Origin: Enterococcus nangangensis
GTDB taxonomy: Bacteria > Bacillota > Bacilli > Lactobacillales > Enterococcaceae
Assembly: GCF_005405245.1 (NCBI RefSeq)
Contig: NZ_BJDR01000017.1
Location: forward strand, 1 to 40,980
Direction: 5' to 3'
Length of the DNA stretch: 40,980 nt
The first letter of the stretch is position 1, and the number at the start of each line of letters is the position of its first letter. Both the position numbers and the translations under genes were made by a program. Below are positions 19,269 to 26,859 of this stretch, piece after piece. The notes beneath the pieces were generated by a model. The model saw nothing but the letters and a program-made list of their open reading frames with translations. It was not told the DNA's origin and did not search any database.

Positions 19269-20129
19269 ATGTTGTCGGAGTTAAATCATTTAATGGCTTA
19301 TATTGAGGAGCATTTATTAGCTGACCTCTCTCCTGCTCGCTTAGCCAAAGAGATTGGTTTTTCTGAATATCATTTGAAGCGGACCTTTCGTTTTATCGCT
19401 GGTCTATCTTTAAGTGAGTATATTAAACGCCGTCGTTTAGCTAAAGCGCAAAAAGAACTACTGAAAGGCGTGAGTGTCACCACTGTTGCTTTTAAGTATG
19501 GCTATCAATCAGTGGAAGGTTTTTCTCGTGCTTTTCATACTTTCACAGGGCAAAAACCTTCAGAGATTATTAAAACGCAACAACAACTTGCCTTTCCCCC
19601 TTTAACATTTTATTTAACAGTACACGGGGGTACAACGATGGAATTTAAAATTCAAGAAAAACCAGCCTTTACGTTAGTGGGTGTCACGAAACGCGTCCCC
19701 TTACAATTTAATGGCGTCAATCCTGCAATTAGTGAGCTGGCCCAAAGTATTACACCTAAACAACGAGACGAACTCCACACGTTAGACGATCTCTATCCCC
19801 ATCAAGTGTTAAATGCTTCTTACGATTTTACTGAGGAGCGCTTGACTGGTGGCGGCCAACTCACGCACTTAATTGGCTTTGCTACAAGCCAAGATAATCC
19901 TTATCCTGATTTGACTAGCTATCAAGTTCCTAGTCATACGTGGGCCATCTTTCCTAGTACAGGACCTTTCCCAGTGACGTTACAAGAAACTTGGGGCAAA
20001 ATTTACAGTGAATGGTTACCCACTGCTAACTATGAATTAGTAGCCGCACCAGAAATTTCTTTTACGCGCTTCAGTGAAAATCCCGAAAGCACATACAGCG
20101 AAATTTGGTTAGCGGTTAAAGAAAAATAA
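19269..20129 (+). CDS. AraC-family regulator with GyrI-like effector domain
   Basis: A 286-residue protein with two AraC helix-turn-helix motifs at the N-terminus (about 1-105; LSPARLAKEIGFSEYHLKRT and VAFKYGYQSVEGFSRAFH) and a GyrI/SOUL-like small-molecule binding domain from about 125 to the end (starting MEFKIQEKPAFTLVGVTKR). This Rob/SoxS-GyrI layout is common among Firmicute regulators that answer to drugs or other hydrophobic compounds. The ligand and target genes are unknown; no transporter is adjacent on the same strand. AAAGGAGG lies 7 bases before the ATG at 19269. Confidence 0.88.
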   Translation: MLSELNHLMAYIEEHLLADLSPARLAKEIGFSEYHLKRTFRFIAGLSLSEYIKRRRLAKAQKELLKGVSVTTVAFKYGYQSVEGFSRAFHTFTGQKPSEIIKTQQQLAFPPLTFYLTVHGGTTMEFKIQEKPAFTLVGVTKRVPLQFNGVNPAISELAQSITPKQRDELHTLDDLYPHQVLNASYDFTEERLTGGGQLTHLIGFATSQDNPYPDLTSYQVPSHTWAIFPSTGPFPVTLQETWGKIYSEWLPTANYELVAAPEISFTRFSENPESTYSEIWLAVKEK

Positions 20130-20176
20130 ATAGCAGGAAGAGTTGCCCTAAGACGTAACTCTTCCTGCTATTTTCT
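20128..20176. terminator. Bidirectional terminator between the AraC-GyrI gene and the alcohol dehydrogenase
   Basis: Perfect 17-bp arms AAATAGCAGGAAGAGTT / AACTCTTCCTGCTATTT around a 12-base loop. Confidence 0.9.
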
Positions 20177-20183
20177 ATCTTAA

Positions 20184-21350
20184 TTAAGCGTTGTAAGCTT
20201 GTTCAAATAAGGCAACAATGTCGGCTTGCGTTCCTTTACGCGGATTAGAAAAAGCATTGCCGTCTTTTAAAGCATTAGCGGCCATCAATTGAAAATCTTG
20301 AGGGTCTGCGCCAATGGATTTAATGTTAGCCGGAATACCCACATCTTCAGAAATTCTTTCTAAAGCAGCGATTCCTTTTTCCGCCGCTGCCATTTTTCCC
20401 AGGCCTTCAATATTTTCCCCTAAGAAAACTGCAATGTCGGCAAAACGTTCTGGACTAGCAATCATGTTCCAACGTTCAACCGTTGGCATTAAGACGGCAC
20501 AGCAAACGCCATGAGGAGCATCGTATTGGCCCCCCAATTGATGAGCCATCGCGTGGACATAGCCAAGGTCAGCATTGTTAAAAGCCATCCCAGCCAGTAA
20601 TGAGGCATAGGCCATATTGGTCCGAGCTTCTAAATCATGACCGTTAGCAACCGCCCGCCGTAAATATTGACCAATTAATTTAATTCCTTTTTCAGCTTGG
20701 GCGTCAGTAATGGGATTACGATTTTCAGAAACGTAGGATTCCACACAATGACACAAAGCGTCCATCCCGGTAGCCGCAGTTAGTTTCATGGGAACATCTA
20801 ACATTAACAATGGATCATTAAAGGAAACTAAAGGCACATTACGCCAAGAAACCACCACAAATTTCAAATACGTTTCTTCGTTAGTTAAAACAGCGTGACG
20901 AGTAATTTCAGAAGCAGTCCCGGCAGTAGTATTAACGGCCATCAATGGGGGCAATGGATTTTCTAAAGTTTCAATCCCCGCGAGTTTCGTGACATCTTCG
21001 CCGTTAGTTAAAACAATACCAATCCCCTTCCCGCAATCGTGGGAAGAGCCCCCACCAATCGTAATAATGGAATCACATTGATTTTCCCGGTAAATTGCTG
21101 CCCCTTCCATGACATTGCGAATTTTAGGATTAGGTTCTACGCCATCAAAAAAGACATAGTTCACGCCACTTGCTTGCAGACTAGCTTCGGTTTGTTTCAC
21201 AGGACCATTTTCTAAATTCCGCAAAAATTTATCGGTAACTAATAAAACTTTTTTCATCTTTAACATTTCAGCACGTTCGCCGATTTTTTCAATTACACCT
21301 GGGCCAAAAAAATTAACGCTAGGCATCATAAAATCAAAATTATTTTTCAT
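20184..21350 (-). CDS. dhaT: Iron-dependent alcohol dehydrogenase, 1,3-propanediol dehydrogenase type
   Basis: A 388-residue NAD-dependent group III alcohol dehydrogenase. GGGSSHDCGKG near residue 95 is the NAD/phosphate-binding motif and TTAGTASE, GMDALCHCVESY, HAMAHQLGG and PHG supply the rest of the cofactor and metal site, including the histidine ligands. From memory the sequence is very like Klebsiella DhaT in length and in blocks such as NYVFFDGVEPNPK and MAYASLLAGMAFNNADLGYVHAMAH. DhaT reduces 3-hydroxypropionaldehyde to 1,3-propanediol; a role as general alcohol dehydrogenase is also possible. The ATG at 21350 has AAGGA 8 bases before it; the frame extends further without a site. A PocR-type regulator lies divergently beyond an IS110 insertion, which supports a glycerol/diol role. 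Confidence 0.85.
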   Translation of the reverse strand: MKNNFDFMMPSVNFFGPGVIEKIGERAEMLKMKKVLLVTDKFLRNLENGPVKQTEASLQASGVNYVFFDGVEPNPKIRNVMEGAAIYRENQCDSIITIGGGSSHDCGKGIGIVLTNGEDVTKLAGIETLENPLPPLMAVNTTAGTASEITRHAVLTNEETYLKFVVVSWRNVPLVSFNDPLLMLDVPMKLTAATGMDALCHCVESYVSENRNPITDAQAEKGIKLIGQYLRRAVANGHDLEARTNMAYASLLAGMAFNNADLGYVHAMAHQLGGQYDAPHGVCCAVLMPTVERWNMIASPERFADIAVFLGENIEGLGKMAAAEKGIAALERISEDVGIPANIKSIGADPQDFQLMAANALKDGNAFSNPRKGTQADIVALFEQAYNA

Positions 21351-21615
21351 TGCAACCATCCTTCTTATACTTTGACAAGTGCGATACTGCACTTACTTTG
21401 CGACAATTACGACTACAGCAGAAGCATACCTTTTTCTTTTAAAAAAAGCATGACACTTAAACGGCTATTTTTCGTTGATTTAAACAGGACTTTCTAGCAA
21501 AATAGGACTATTTGTCAAGATGGAGGAAAAGCGTTATACTCAGGCCAAAAGCATAGTGGTAATAAGTCAAGATAAAAATCAATAACTTTTTCCACTGTTC
21601 TTAAGAAAGTGGGTG
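21351..21615. other. dhaT upstream region with operator-like inverted repeat
   Basis: No gene is seen. AAGTGC-N6-GCACTT (21377-21394) is a 6-bp inverted repeat 27-44 bases before the dhaT start and could be an operator. Beyond it are an AT-rich stretch, a plus-strand promoter (21512-21540), and the imperfect palindrome CCACTGTTCTTAAGAA plus AGTGG (21592-21612) directly before the predicted IS110 end. Confidence 0.5.
21512..21540 (+). promoter_or_regulatory. Plus-strand promoter, possibly the original pocR promoter
   Basis: TTGTCA (21512-21517), 17-base spacer, TATACT (21535-21540): a strong sigma-A match. The only gene it could have served in this direction is the PocR/AraC regulator, now about 1.9 kb away because of the IS110 element. 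Confidence 0.6.
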
Positions 21616-21687
21616 CACTAAACTAAGCCTATGCAAATGCAACACTTTCATAGGCTGATTTCCAAAGCATGCGCAATAACAGTTTTG

Positions 21688-22938
21688 TTATTTCTCTGTC
21701 ACGCTCCTTGGTGGCGTGTAGAGTTGGCGATTACGTAGTAGCGTATCCACCAAGCGCACTAATTTTCTTGCAGTTAAGACGATGGCTCGTTTGTGTTGAT
21801 GTTTTGGTGTTTCCGCATATTTCTTTTTGTAAAAGTCTTTGTATTCGGGCAATTCCTTTTTTACCGAGTTGGCGGCTTCAACTAAGTAGTATCGGAAGTA
21901 CCGATTACCTTTTTTAGATAAAGGTGTTTGTTCAGATTCTCTGTTTCCAGATTGGGACCTCTTCCAAGCTAAACCAGCGTATTTCGCTAGTTTTGTTTGG
22001 TCATCAAATCGTTCGATTTGACCAATTTCAGCAAGCATGCCTGCGGCATAAACTGGTCCGATGCCTGGAATGCTGGTGAGACACTTGTACTCGGGAATCG
22101 CCTGTACAAGATCAATAATAGCTTGGTCATAGTCTTTAATGGCTTTTTCTAAGCCGCGTATCTCTCGAGCGACGATGCCAAGAACGACATCAATTGAATC
22201 TGCCATTACTTGGCCAAGCCGATAAGAGCTACGAATAGCTTTCTTAATGGTTTTACCTAATTTTTCAGGGTCTGAGAAACGCCCATGTCCCTTCTTTTGC
22301 AAGAAAGCAGCGAAATCTTCTAAAGGCATCTCGGCCATCGTATCTAGCGTCATTTCCTCAGTCATCAAGGACAGTAGAGTAGCACTAAAGACCGAAGTTG
22401 ACAGTTCGGCATCACGAAGCTCTTTTCTTAAGGTGTTACATTTATAAGAAAGATTTTCGATGAAGTGTTGCTTCGTTGTCACTAGCTGTTGAACCATTTG
22501 ATAACGGGCGCGCGTTAGGCGCTGAAGCGCCATATACTTCTCTTCTCGAATGGGAGAATTAGTAAAGCGTTGGATGCGTAGGTAGTCGGCAATCATAAAA
22601 GCGTCAATTGTGTCCGTTTTATCTGTATCAAACATTTTTGTGTATTGCTTGATACGATGAGGATCTTCAATCGTGGTAATGGCACCAATGCCTTGTAAGT
22701 CATCATCAAACTGAAAATACATGGCTGGATGAAAACTGTACATGGATGTCGATTCCATGCCAATCACGATTTGGTCAAAGTGATGTTCTTTATGAAGTGA
22801 AAGAAGTTCCTCTTTCAAGTCTAAGGCACCAATTGTGTCATTGGTATACATTGTCTCTAACAGGACGACTAAGTCATCCGTGAGAAAGCAAGTGTCCAAT
22901 TTTTCAGAACTAACATCTATCCCTACAAATAATTTCAT
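21688..22938 (-). CDS. IS110-family DEDD recombinase (transposase)
   Basis: A 416-residue protein. The N-terminal RuvC-like DEDD domain starts KLFVGIDVSSEKLD, with GMESTSMYSF and DTDKTDTIDAFMIADY supplying further acidic residues. The C-terminal Tnp domain contains TSIPGIGPVYAAGMLAEIG near 295 (a helix-hairpin-helix type fold) and KRSQSGNRE followed by KKGNRYFRY, where the SG serine is the expected nucleophile. The ATG at 22938 has AAAGGAGG 10 bases before it. No frameshift or stop is seen, so the gene appears intact and the element may be active. Recombinases of this family use an RNA encoded next to the gene to pair with donor and target DNA. Confidence 0.93.
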   Translation of the reverse strand: MKLFVGIDVSSEKLDTCFLTDDLVVLLETMYTNDTIGALDLKEELLSLHKEHHFDQIVIGMESTSMYSFHPAMYFQFDDDLQGIGAITTIEDPHRIKQYTKMFDTDKTDTIDAFMIADYLRIQRFTNSPIREEKYMALQRLTRARYQMVQQLVTTKQHFIENLSYKCNTLRKELRDAELSTSVFSATLLSLMTEEMTLDTMAEMPLEDFAAFLQKKGHGRFSDPEKLGKTIKKAIRSSYRLGQVMADSIDVVLGIVAREIRGLEKAIKDYDQAIIDLVQAIPEYKCLTSIPGIGPVYAAGMLAEIGQIERFDDQTKLAKYAGLAWKRSQSGNRESEQTPLSKKGNRYFRYYLVEAANSVKKELPEYKDFYKKKYAETPKHQHKRAIVLTARKLVRLVDTLLRNRQLYTPPRSVTEK

Positions 22939-22959
22939 AATGGAAGGACCTCCTTTCAT

Positions 22960-23321
22960 GAATTTTGGAAAATACTTCGATACTGTGGGCTTCCCAAGAT
23001 ACACGCTGCGTAACCACAACCTCGTCTACAAGAATACTTTGACTTTCGTAGGGAGCCGCATTTCAATCCTTCTACTAGAGAAAAGCCCTAAGAGAGTCGA
23101 AACAGATAGTGTGTTGGCAGTGATATCAACGGTCTGGGTTGCAGGCTTCAAAACGTAGACATACTACAGGAGGTCAAAGCACAATCCCATGTGGATCCAT
23201 TCCACCGACTATTGTATCTCAGAAACCACACAATATCGAAATGAGTTCCAAGTACCTTCGCTGGTTCAATAATCACCAGCTGCGCGTCACTTCGCTCCTT
23301 GCTTATCGGGCTACGCCCGGT
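22960..23321 (-). ncRNA. Candidate bridge RNA locus of the IS110 element
   Basis: This stretch before the recombinase start (minus strand) is longer than a normal leader and has several hairpins: CGGGC/GCCCG at the outer end, GCTGGT-N9-ACCAGC (23265-23280 region) and GTGGA/TCCAC near 23190-23204. IS110-group elements encode their bridge RNA in exactly this place. Which segments form the target and donor loops could not be settled by eye, and the RNA ends are unknown. Confidence 0.45.
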
Positions 23322-23393
23322 CACTAGGGGAATTAAAGTAATAAAATCTTTTAGATTAGTTATTTATTCAATTTTCAATGAACAAGTTAAAGT

Positions 23394-23408
23394 GCATCAA
23401 TTTGATGC
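23394..23408. repeat. Palindrome GCATCAA-T-TTGATGC ahead of the PocR regulator
   Basis: Perfect 7-bp arms around one base, 33-47 bases before the pocR start. The flanks (AAGTGC before it) recall the AAGTGC arm upstream of dhaT. It may be an operator for autoregulation. Confidence 0.5.
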
Positions 23409-23440
23409 TTACAAAATATATTTTACGAGGAGGTGTAGCG

Positions 23441-24442
23441 ATGGAAAAGGACTTTGCTTTAGATACTGTGCTAGATTTAACAAAATGGGAAAAACTGCAA
23501 GAGACCATTGCGGCGACCACTCACCTTGCGCTTTTGTTAGTTGATTATCGCGGAGTTCCCGTTACACCTCATAGCCAAGTGAAGCCTTTTTGTCACTTAG
23601 CCCGGACCCATCCAAAGCTGGGGAAGTATTGTGAGAAATGTGATGTTCGTGGTGGCTTAGAAGCGGCGCGTTCTTATCAGCCTTTTATTTACCGCTGTCA
23701 CTTTGACATTATTGATATGGCCATTCCCATTACGATTGAAAGGCGTTACGTCGGAGCGATTATGGCTGGGGAAATCATGTTGACGCAAGGACAGCATGAA
23801 CTGGAGCAAGTGTTAAGCTTGCCTGATGTCCCGGCTGTTACGGCTTTTAAAATTGAGCATCAAGGATTATTAGACGCTTATCCCCGCATTCCTTTAGCTG
23901 ACCTCAAGCAAACTGCGGCTTTGTTACAGGAATTAAGTGAGTACATCGTTAGTGAAGCCATCAAAAAAGATTATTACGTTACAGCTTATGAACAAGCTCT
24001 CCATTTCACGAAACACGCGACTCTAGCTCCTACAACCCCTTTACTTTCCCAACAATTGACACAAAGCAACCCAACTTACACAGCTAAAAATAAATTGTTA
24101 CAACCGGTGATTGATGCTATTTTTGCTAATAAAGAGCAACATCTTAGCCTGCAAACTTTGGCGCCCTTGGTGAACCTTAGTCCCAATTACTTGAGTCGCC
24201 TTTTACGAAAAGAATTCGGTGAGCCCTTCAGTCAAGTCTATACTCAGCTAAAAATTGATTGGGCGCAAGAACTTTTACAAACGACAACTTTATCCATCAA
24301 TGAAATCAGTGATGCCTTGGGCTTTCTTGAACCGAGTTATTTCATCCGCTCTTTCAAAAAAATAACCAAAACTACGCCTTTAAAGTGGCGCCAACTACAA
24401 ACGGACAATCCAAACAAAAAAATAATCACGCCGCAAGAGTAA
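23441..24442 (+). CDS. PocR-domain AraC-family regulator
   Basis: A 333-residue regulator. Residues 10-160 form a PocR sensor domain: PFCHLARTHPKLGKYCEKCD, IYRCHFDIIDMAIPI and the RRYVGAIMAGE block, with a cluster of cysteines typical of this domain. Residues 235-325 are an AraC DNA-binding domain (LQTLAPLVNLSPNYLSRLLR and INEISDALGFLEPSYFIRSF). PocR-type proteins switch on propanediol, ethanolamine or glycerol use; the neighbouring dhaT-like gene fits that. The ATG at 23441 has GAGGAGG 7 bases before it. The IS110 element now lies between this gene and the strongest plus-strand promoter and dhaT. Confidence 0.88.
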   Translation: MEKDFALDTVLDLTKWEKLQETIAATTHLALLLVDYRGVPVTPHSQVKPFCHLARTHPKLGKYCEKCDVRGGLEAARSYQPFIYRCHFDIIDMAIPITIERRYVGAIMAGEIMLTQGQHELEQVLSLPDVPAVTAFKIEHQGLLDAYPRIPLADLKQTAALLQELSEYIVSEAIKKDYYVTAYEQALHFTKHATLAPTTPLLSQQLTQSNPTYTAKNKLLQPVIDAIFANKEQHLSLQTLAPLVNLSPNYLSRLLRKEFGEPFSQVYTQLKIDWAQELLQTTTLSINEISDALGFLEPSYFIRSFKKITKTTPLKWRQLQTDNPNKKIITPQE

Positions 24443-24467
24443 GTTCTTACGACGTGATTATTTTTTT
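24417..24467. terminator. Bidirectional terminator between pocR and the TipAS regulator
   Basis: 14-bp arms AAAAAATAATCACG / CGTGATTATTTTTT with an inner GTAAG/CTTAC stem; T-tracts on both strands. The pocR stop codon lies inside it. Confidence 0.88.
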
Positions 24468-25218
24468 AACGACTCAGCACGATATCCACGAGGGCTTGAG
24501 TCAAGCCCGCACCAAAACGATCATAGTACTTTTGAAAACGTTCATCTGAAAGATACATCGCCACCAAACCTTGGTGGGCGGCTAAAGAGTAATCAGGCCA
24601 AGAATAGGTAAGCCACTGGCGATGCAGCTGATAAATTTCTTCGGCCACCTCACTAGTCACCGCCAAATTTTCGGCGACGAATTTTTGCAACTGTTCCATT
24701 AATTTGCCTTCAATTGCTTGCATCTCTTGATAAGTAGTTAGACTCATTCCCCGCAACTTAGCGTTACTCTCATCAATTGTCGTTTCCCCATACTTAGCAC
24801 GAATCTCGGCGCCAAACTTTTTCTCATTGTCGGCAATTTGTTGTTCTTTAAAAGCTGCAAATTTTGCTTCATCGGTCATTTTTTCTTCTCCTTTGTAATA
24901 ACGAATAGTTTGTTCCACGGTGGCCAGCATCTGGTTGAGTACTTCTCTTTGGGCTTCCAGCTGGACTTTCTGTTGGCCCAAGACCGTTACAAAGTCAAAA
25001 TTATCAGCAGCTAGAGCAACTTTTATTTGAGCTAAAGAAAAGCCCATTCTTTTAAAAAATAAAATTTGTTGCAAGCAATCAACTTCTTGGGGGCCATAAT
25101 ACCGATAACCATTGGCCCCCACCCGTTGCGGCAACAATAAGCCTTGCTGATGATAATAGCGCAATGTACGGGAACTGACTCCACTTAAGCGGGCTAGCTC
25201 TTCAATAGAGTATTCCAA
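24466..25218 (-). CDS. MerR-family regulator with TipAS antibiotic-recognition domain
   Basis: A 250-residue activator. The N-terminal MerR domain (1-75) reads YSIEELARLSGVSSRTLRYY; a coiled coil (about 75-110) follows, then a TipAS domain (about 120-250) with FAAFKEQQIADNEKKFGAE and a C-terminal helical set rich in Trp and Tyr (HRQWLTYSWPDYS). TipAS proteins bind thiopeptide and other cyclic antibiotics and then induce multidrug pumps (Mta, TipA). No pump is adjacent on this strand, so it may mainly control itself. The start is TTG at 25218 with AGGAGG 7 bases upstream. Confidence 0.9.
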   Translation of the reverse strand: MEYSIEELARLSGVSSRTLRYYHQQGLLLPQRVGANGYRYYGPQEVDCLQQILFFKRMGFSLAQIKVALAADNFDFVTVLGQQKVQLEAQREVLNQMLATVEQTIRYYKGEEKMTDEAKFAAFKEQQIADNEKKFGAEIRAKYGETTIDESNAKLRGMSLTTYQEMQAIEGKLMEQLQKFVAENLAVTSEVAEEIYQLHRQWLTYSWPDYSLAAHQGLVAMYLSDERFQKYYDRFGAGLTQALVDIVLSR

Positions 25219-25238
25219 GATACCACCTCCTATTCACA

Positions 25239-25269
25239 GGATAAGCCTTGACGCAACGTCAAGGTCAAG
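25239..25269 (-). promoter_or_regulatory. MerR-type promoter of the TipAS regulator (19-bp spacer)
   Basis: Minus-strand TTGACC (25264-25269) and TATCCT (25239-25244) are 19 bases apart, the over-long spacing that MerR proteins correct by twisting DNA. The palindrome CCTTGACG-CAA-CGTCAAGG (25247-25265) sits in the spacer and is the expected binding site. Confidence 0.85.
25247..25265. promoter_or_regulatory. Operator palindrome CCTTGACG-N3-CGTCAAGG
   Basis: A perfect 19-base dyad between the -35 and -10 elements of the TipAS regulator promoter; it is a search pattern for other targets of this regulator. Confidence 0.85.
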
Positions 25270-25292
25270 AAAAAAATTTCCCTTTTTTCACT

Positions 25293-26189
25293 TTAAGGTT
25301 GGCCCCATAAAAAGTCAGCGACAGTTGCATCAACTTCAGTATTTTCATGGAGTTGTGAGTGCTGAGTATTCGCTCCGACAAAAACGTGTTCTTCATAGGT
25401 CAGACCAGCATTTTTAGCAGCCGCGGCCATACTCACCGCGCTCGGCAGCGGCACATTGCCATCCCCGGCATTAGGGTCATTGGGATCAGACTCACCAGCG
25501 AGGTTTAACCATTGTAAGTTGGGGGACAATTGATTTAATTTGTGTCCTAAATCTTGAAAACGCGGTGATTCGTTGCTGGGGCCATTGGCTGCTAAACTTG
25601 CTAAGGTCTCCCCACTGGCTAAAGTTACAAACTCGTTAAACGGCGCGGCGATAGAAATAAATTTTGCGACTTCCGGCACACTGTCATCTTGAGGAAAGGT
25701 CGTTAAGTAACGTAAACTACAAACGCCCCCCATGGAATGACCCACTAGGTTCACTGTCTCTACACCCTGCGTTTTTAAAAACTTAAGACAGTTGGCTAAC
25801 CATTGCGCTTGATTCCATTCATTATTTTTACTATCGGTAAATAAAACTTGGATAAAGGGATTGTTGCCGGAAAGCTCCCCTTGACTTGCCACGGTACCAT
25901 CACTAGCCACCGTTAAGGTCAGTTGCAGACTCCCAGCTTCATCTTGCGTTAAGCGTTGTAACACCCCACGAAAACTCCCCACCGTACCAGCATAACCATG
26001 AATAAAAAGCGTTGGTGTGTCGGAATAAGCATACGGGGCGGCTGCACTACTAGCAGTAGTTGAACTGGTAGCCGTGGTTGTGCTAACGGACGCTTCATTT
26101 GTGTTATTCGTTGTTTTCGAAGTATTCCTCTGGCATCCTACTAAAAGTAGCACACTTACAACTAACAAACTGGTGAGATATTTTTTCAT
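25293..26189 (-). CDS. Alpha/beta-hydrolase lipoprotein (DUF915-like)
   Basis: A 298-residue predicted lipoprotein. The signal peptide ends in LLLVGC (lipobox, Cys near residue 19), followed by a Ser/Thr-rich linker (about 22-55) and an alpha/beta-hydrolase domain. HGYAGT gives the oxyanion loop, GHSMGG the nucleophile elbow, and a late GDGNVPL and HSQLHEN the probable Asp and His. DUF915-type lipoproteins are anchored outside the membrane; esterase or lipase activity is likely, the substrate unknown. The ATG at 26189 follows AAAGGAG. A strong nusG terminator lies just before it, so transcription would have to read through. Confidence 0.85.
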   Translation of the reverse strand: MKKYLTSLLVVSVLLLVGCQRNTSKTTNNTNEASVSTTTATSSTTASSAAAPYAYSDTPTLFIHGYAGTVGSFRGVLQRLTQDEAGSLQLTLTVASDGTVASQGELSGNNPFIQVLFTDSKNNEWNQAQWLANCLKFLKTQGVETVNLVGHSMGGVCSLRYLTTFPQDDSVPEVAKFISIAAPFNEFVTLASGETLASLAANGPSNESPRFQDLGHKLNQLSPNLQWLNLAGESDPNDPNAGDGNVPLPSAVSMAAAAKNAGLTYEEHVFVGANTQHSQLHENTEVDATVADFLWGQP

Positions 26190-26204
26190 CGTTTTGCTCC
26201 TTTC

Positions 26205-26241
26205 AAAAAAACAGGACTCCACTTGCGTGAAATCCTGTTTT
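26205..26241 (-). terminator. Terminator after nusG
   Basis: Arms AAACAGGA / TCCTGTTT with inner TCAC/GTGG pairing and seven T on the minus strand; directly abuts the ribosome binding site of the lipoprotein gene. Confidence 0.82.
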
Positions 26242-26246
26242 ACTTT

Positions 26247-26789
26247 TTAAATATGGTCTACTTGATCAAAGTCTAACTCGGTAGAAGTTTCCCGACCAAA
26301 CATGTTGATGTTGACTTTTAATTTTTCTTTTTCGTAATCGACTTCGGTAACTTCCCCAGCTAAGCCGCTGAAAGCACCTTCGATGATTTGTAACGTATCC
26401 CCAACACTAACTTCTAGTTCTGTCGTCCGCGTACTCATCCCAATTGATTTTAAGATTGAATTAATTTCTTCTGGTAAAAGTGGCGCTGGTTTACTGCCGG
26501 CCCCATGAGAGCCTACAAAACCAGTTACCCCTGGCGTATTCCGTACAACATACCAAGAATCATCAGTCATGACCATTTCTACTAAAACGTAACCTGGGAA
26601 AGTTTTCCGCGTGGTTTCTTTCGTTTTTCCGCCCTTAACCTCGGTGTCTTGTTCTTCTGGTACGACTACCCGAAAAATTAAGTTACTCATCCCCATACTC
26701 TGAGCCCGAGATTCGATATTCGTTTTTACTTTATTTTCATAACCTGAGTAAGTATGTAAGACATACCATTGTTTTTCAAAAGATTCCAT
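26247..26789 (-). CDS. nusG: Transcription termination/antitermination factor NusG
   Basis: A 180-residue factor that binds RNA polymerase and links it to Rho, ribosomes or pausing control. QWYVLHTYSGYENKVK starts the NGN domain, RKTFPGYVLVEM and GVTGFVG follow, and the C-terminal KOW domain (about 125-180) has VGDTLQIIEGAFSGLAGEV. GGAGG lies 7 bases before the ATG. It is the third gene of rpmG-secE-nusG but also has its own promoter and a terminator-like hairpin in its short leader. Confidence 0.97.
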   Translation of the reverse strand: MESFEKQWYVLHTYSGYENKVKTNIESRAQSMGMSNLIFRVVVPEEQDTEVKGGKTKETTRKTFPGYVLVEMVMTDDSWYVVRNTPGVTGFVGSHGAGSKPAPLLPEEINSILKSIGMSTRTTELEVSVGDTLQIIEGAFSGLAGEVTEVDYEKEKLKVNINMFGRETSTELDFDQVDHI

Positions 26790-26817
26790 TGGTGAACCTC
26801 CAATTTATTTGTCAAAA

Positions 26818-26850
26818 TAAAAAAACCTCGGCGACGCACGAAGTTTTTTC
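26818..26850 (-). terminator. Terminator-like hairpin in the nusG leader
   Basis: Minus-strand stem AACTTCG / CGAGGTT (one G-T pair) with an 8-base loop and seven T. It lies 29 bases before the nusG start and right after the predicted nusG transcription start, so it may end secE transcripts or attenuate nusG. Confidence 0.65.
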
Positions 26851-26859
26851 AGCACATTG

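Larger units (their letters stand above)
21616..23326 (-). mobile_element. IS110-family insertion sequence (ends tentative)
   Basis: The element contains a DEDD recombinase gene on the minus strand and roughly 385 bases of non-coding DNA before it. CACTA occurs at both proposed junctions (21616-21620 and 23322-23326), which would fit a short core repeated at both ends as IS110 elements leave. Terminal inverted repeats are absent, as expected in this family. A hairpin AGCCTATG/CATAGGCT (21627-21657) sits near the end behind the recombinase. The boundaries are inferred and could be off by tens of bases. Confidence 0.65.
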
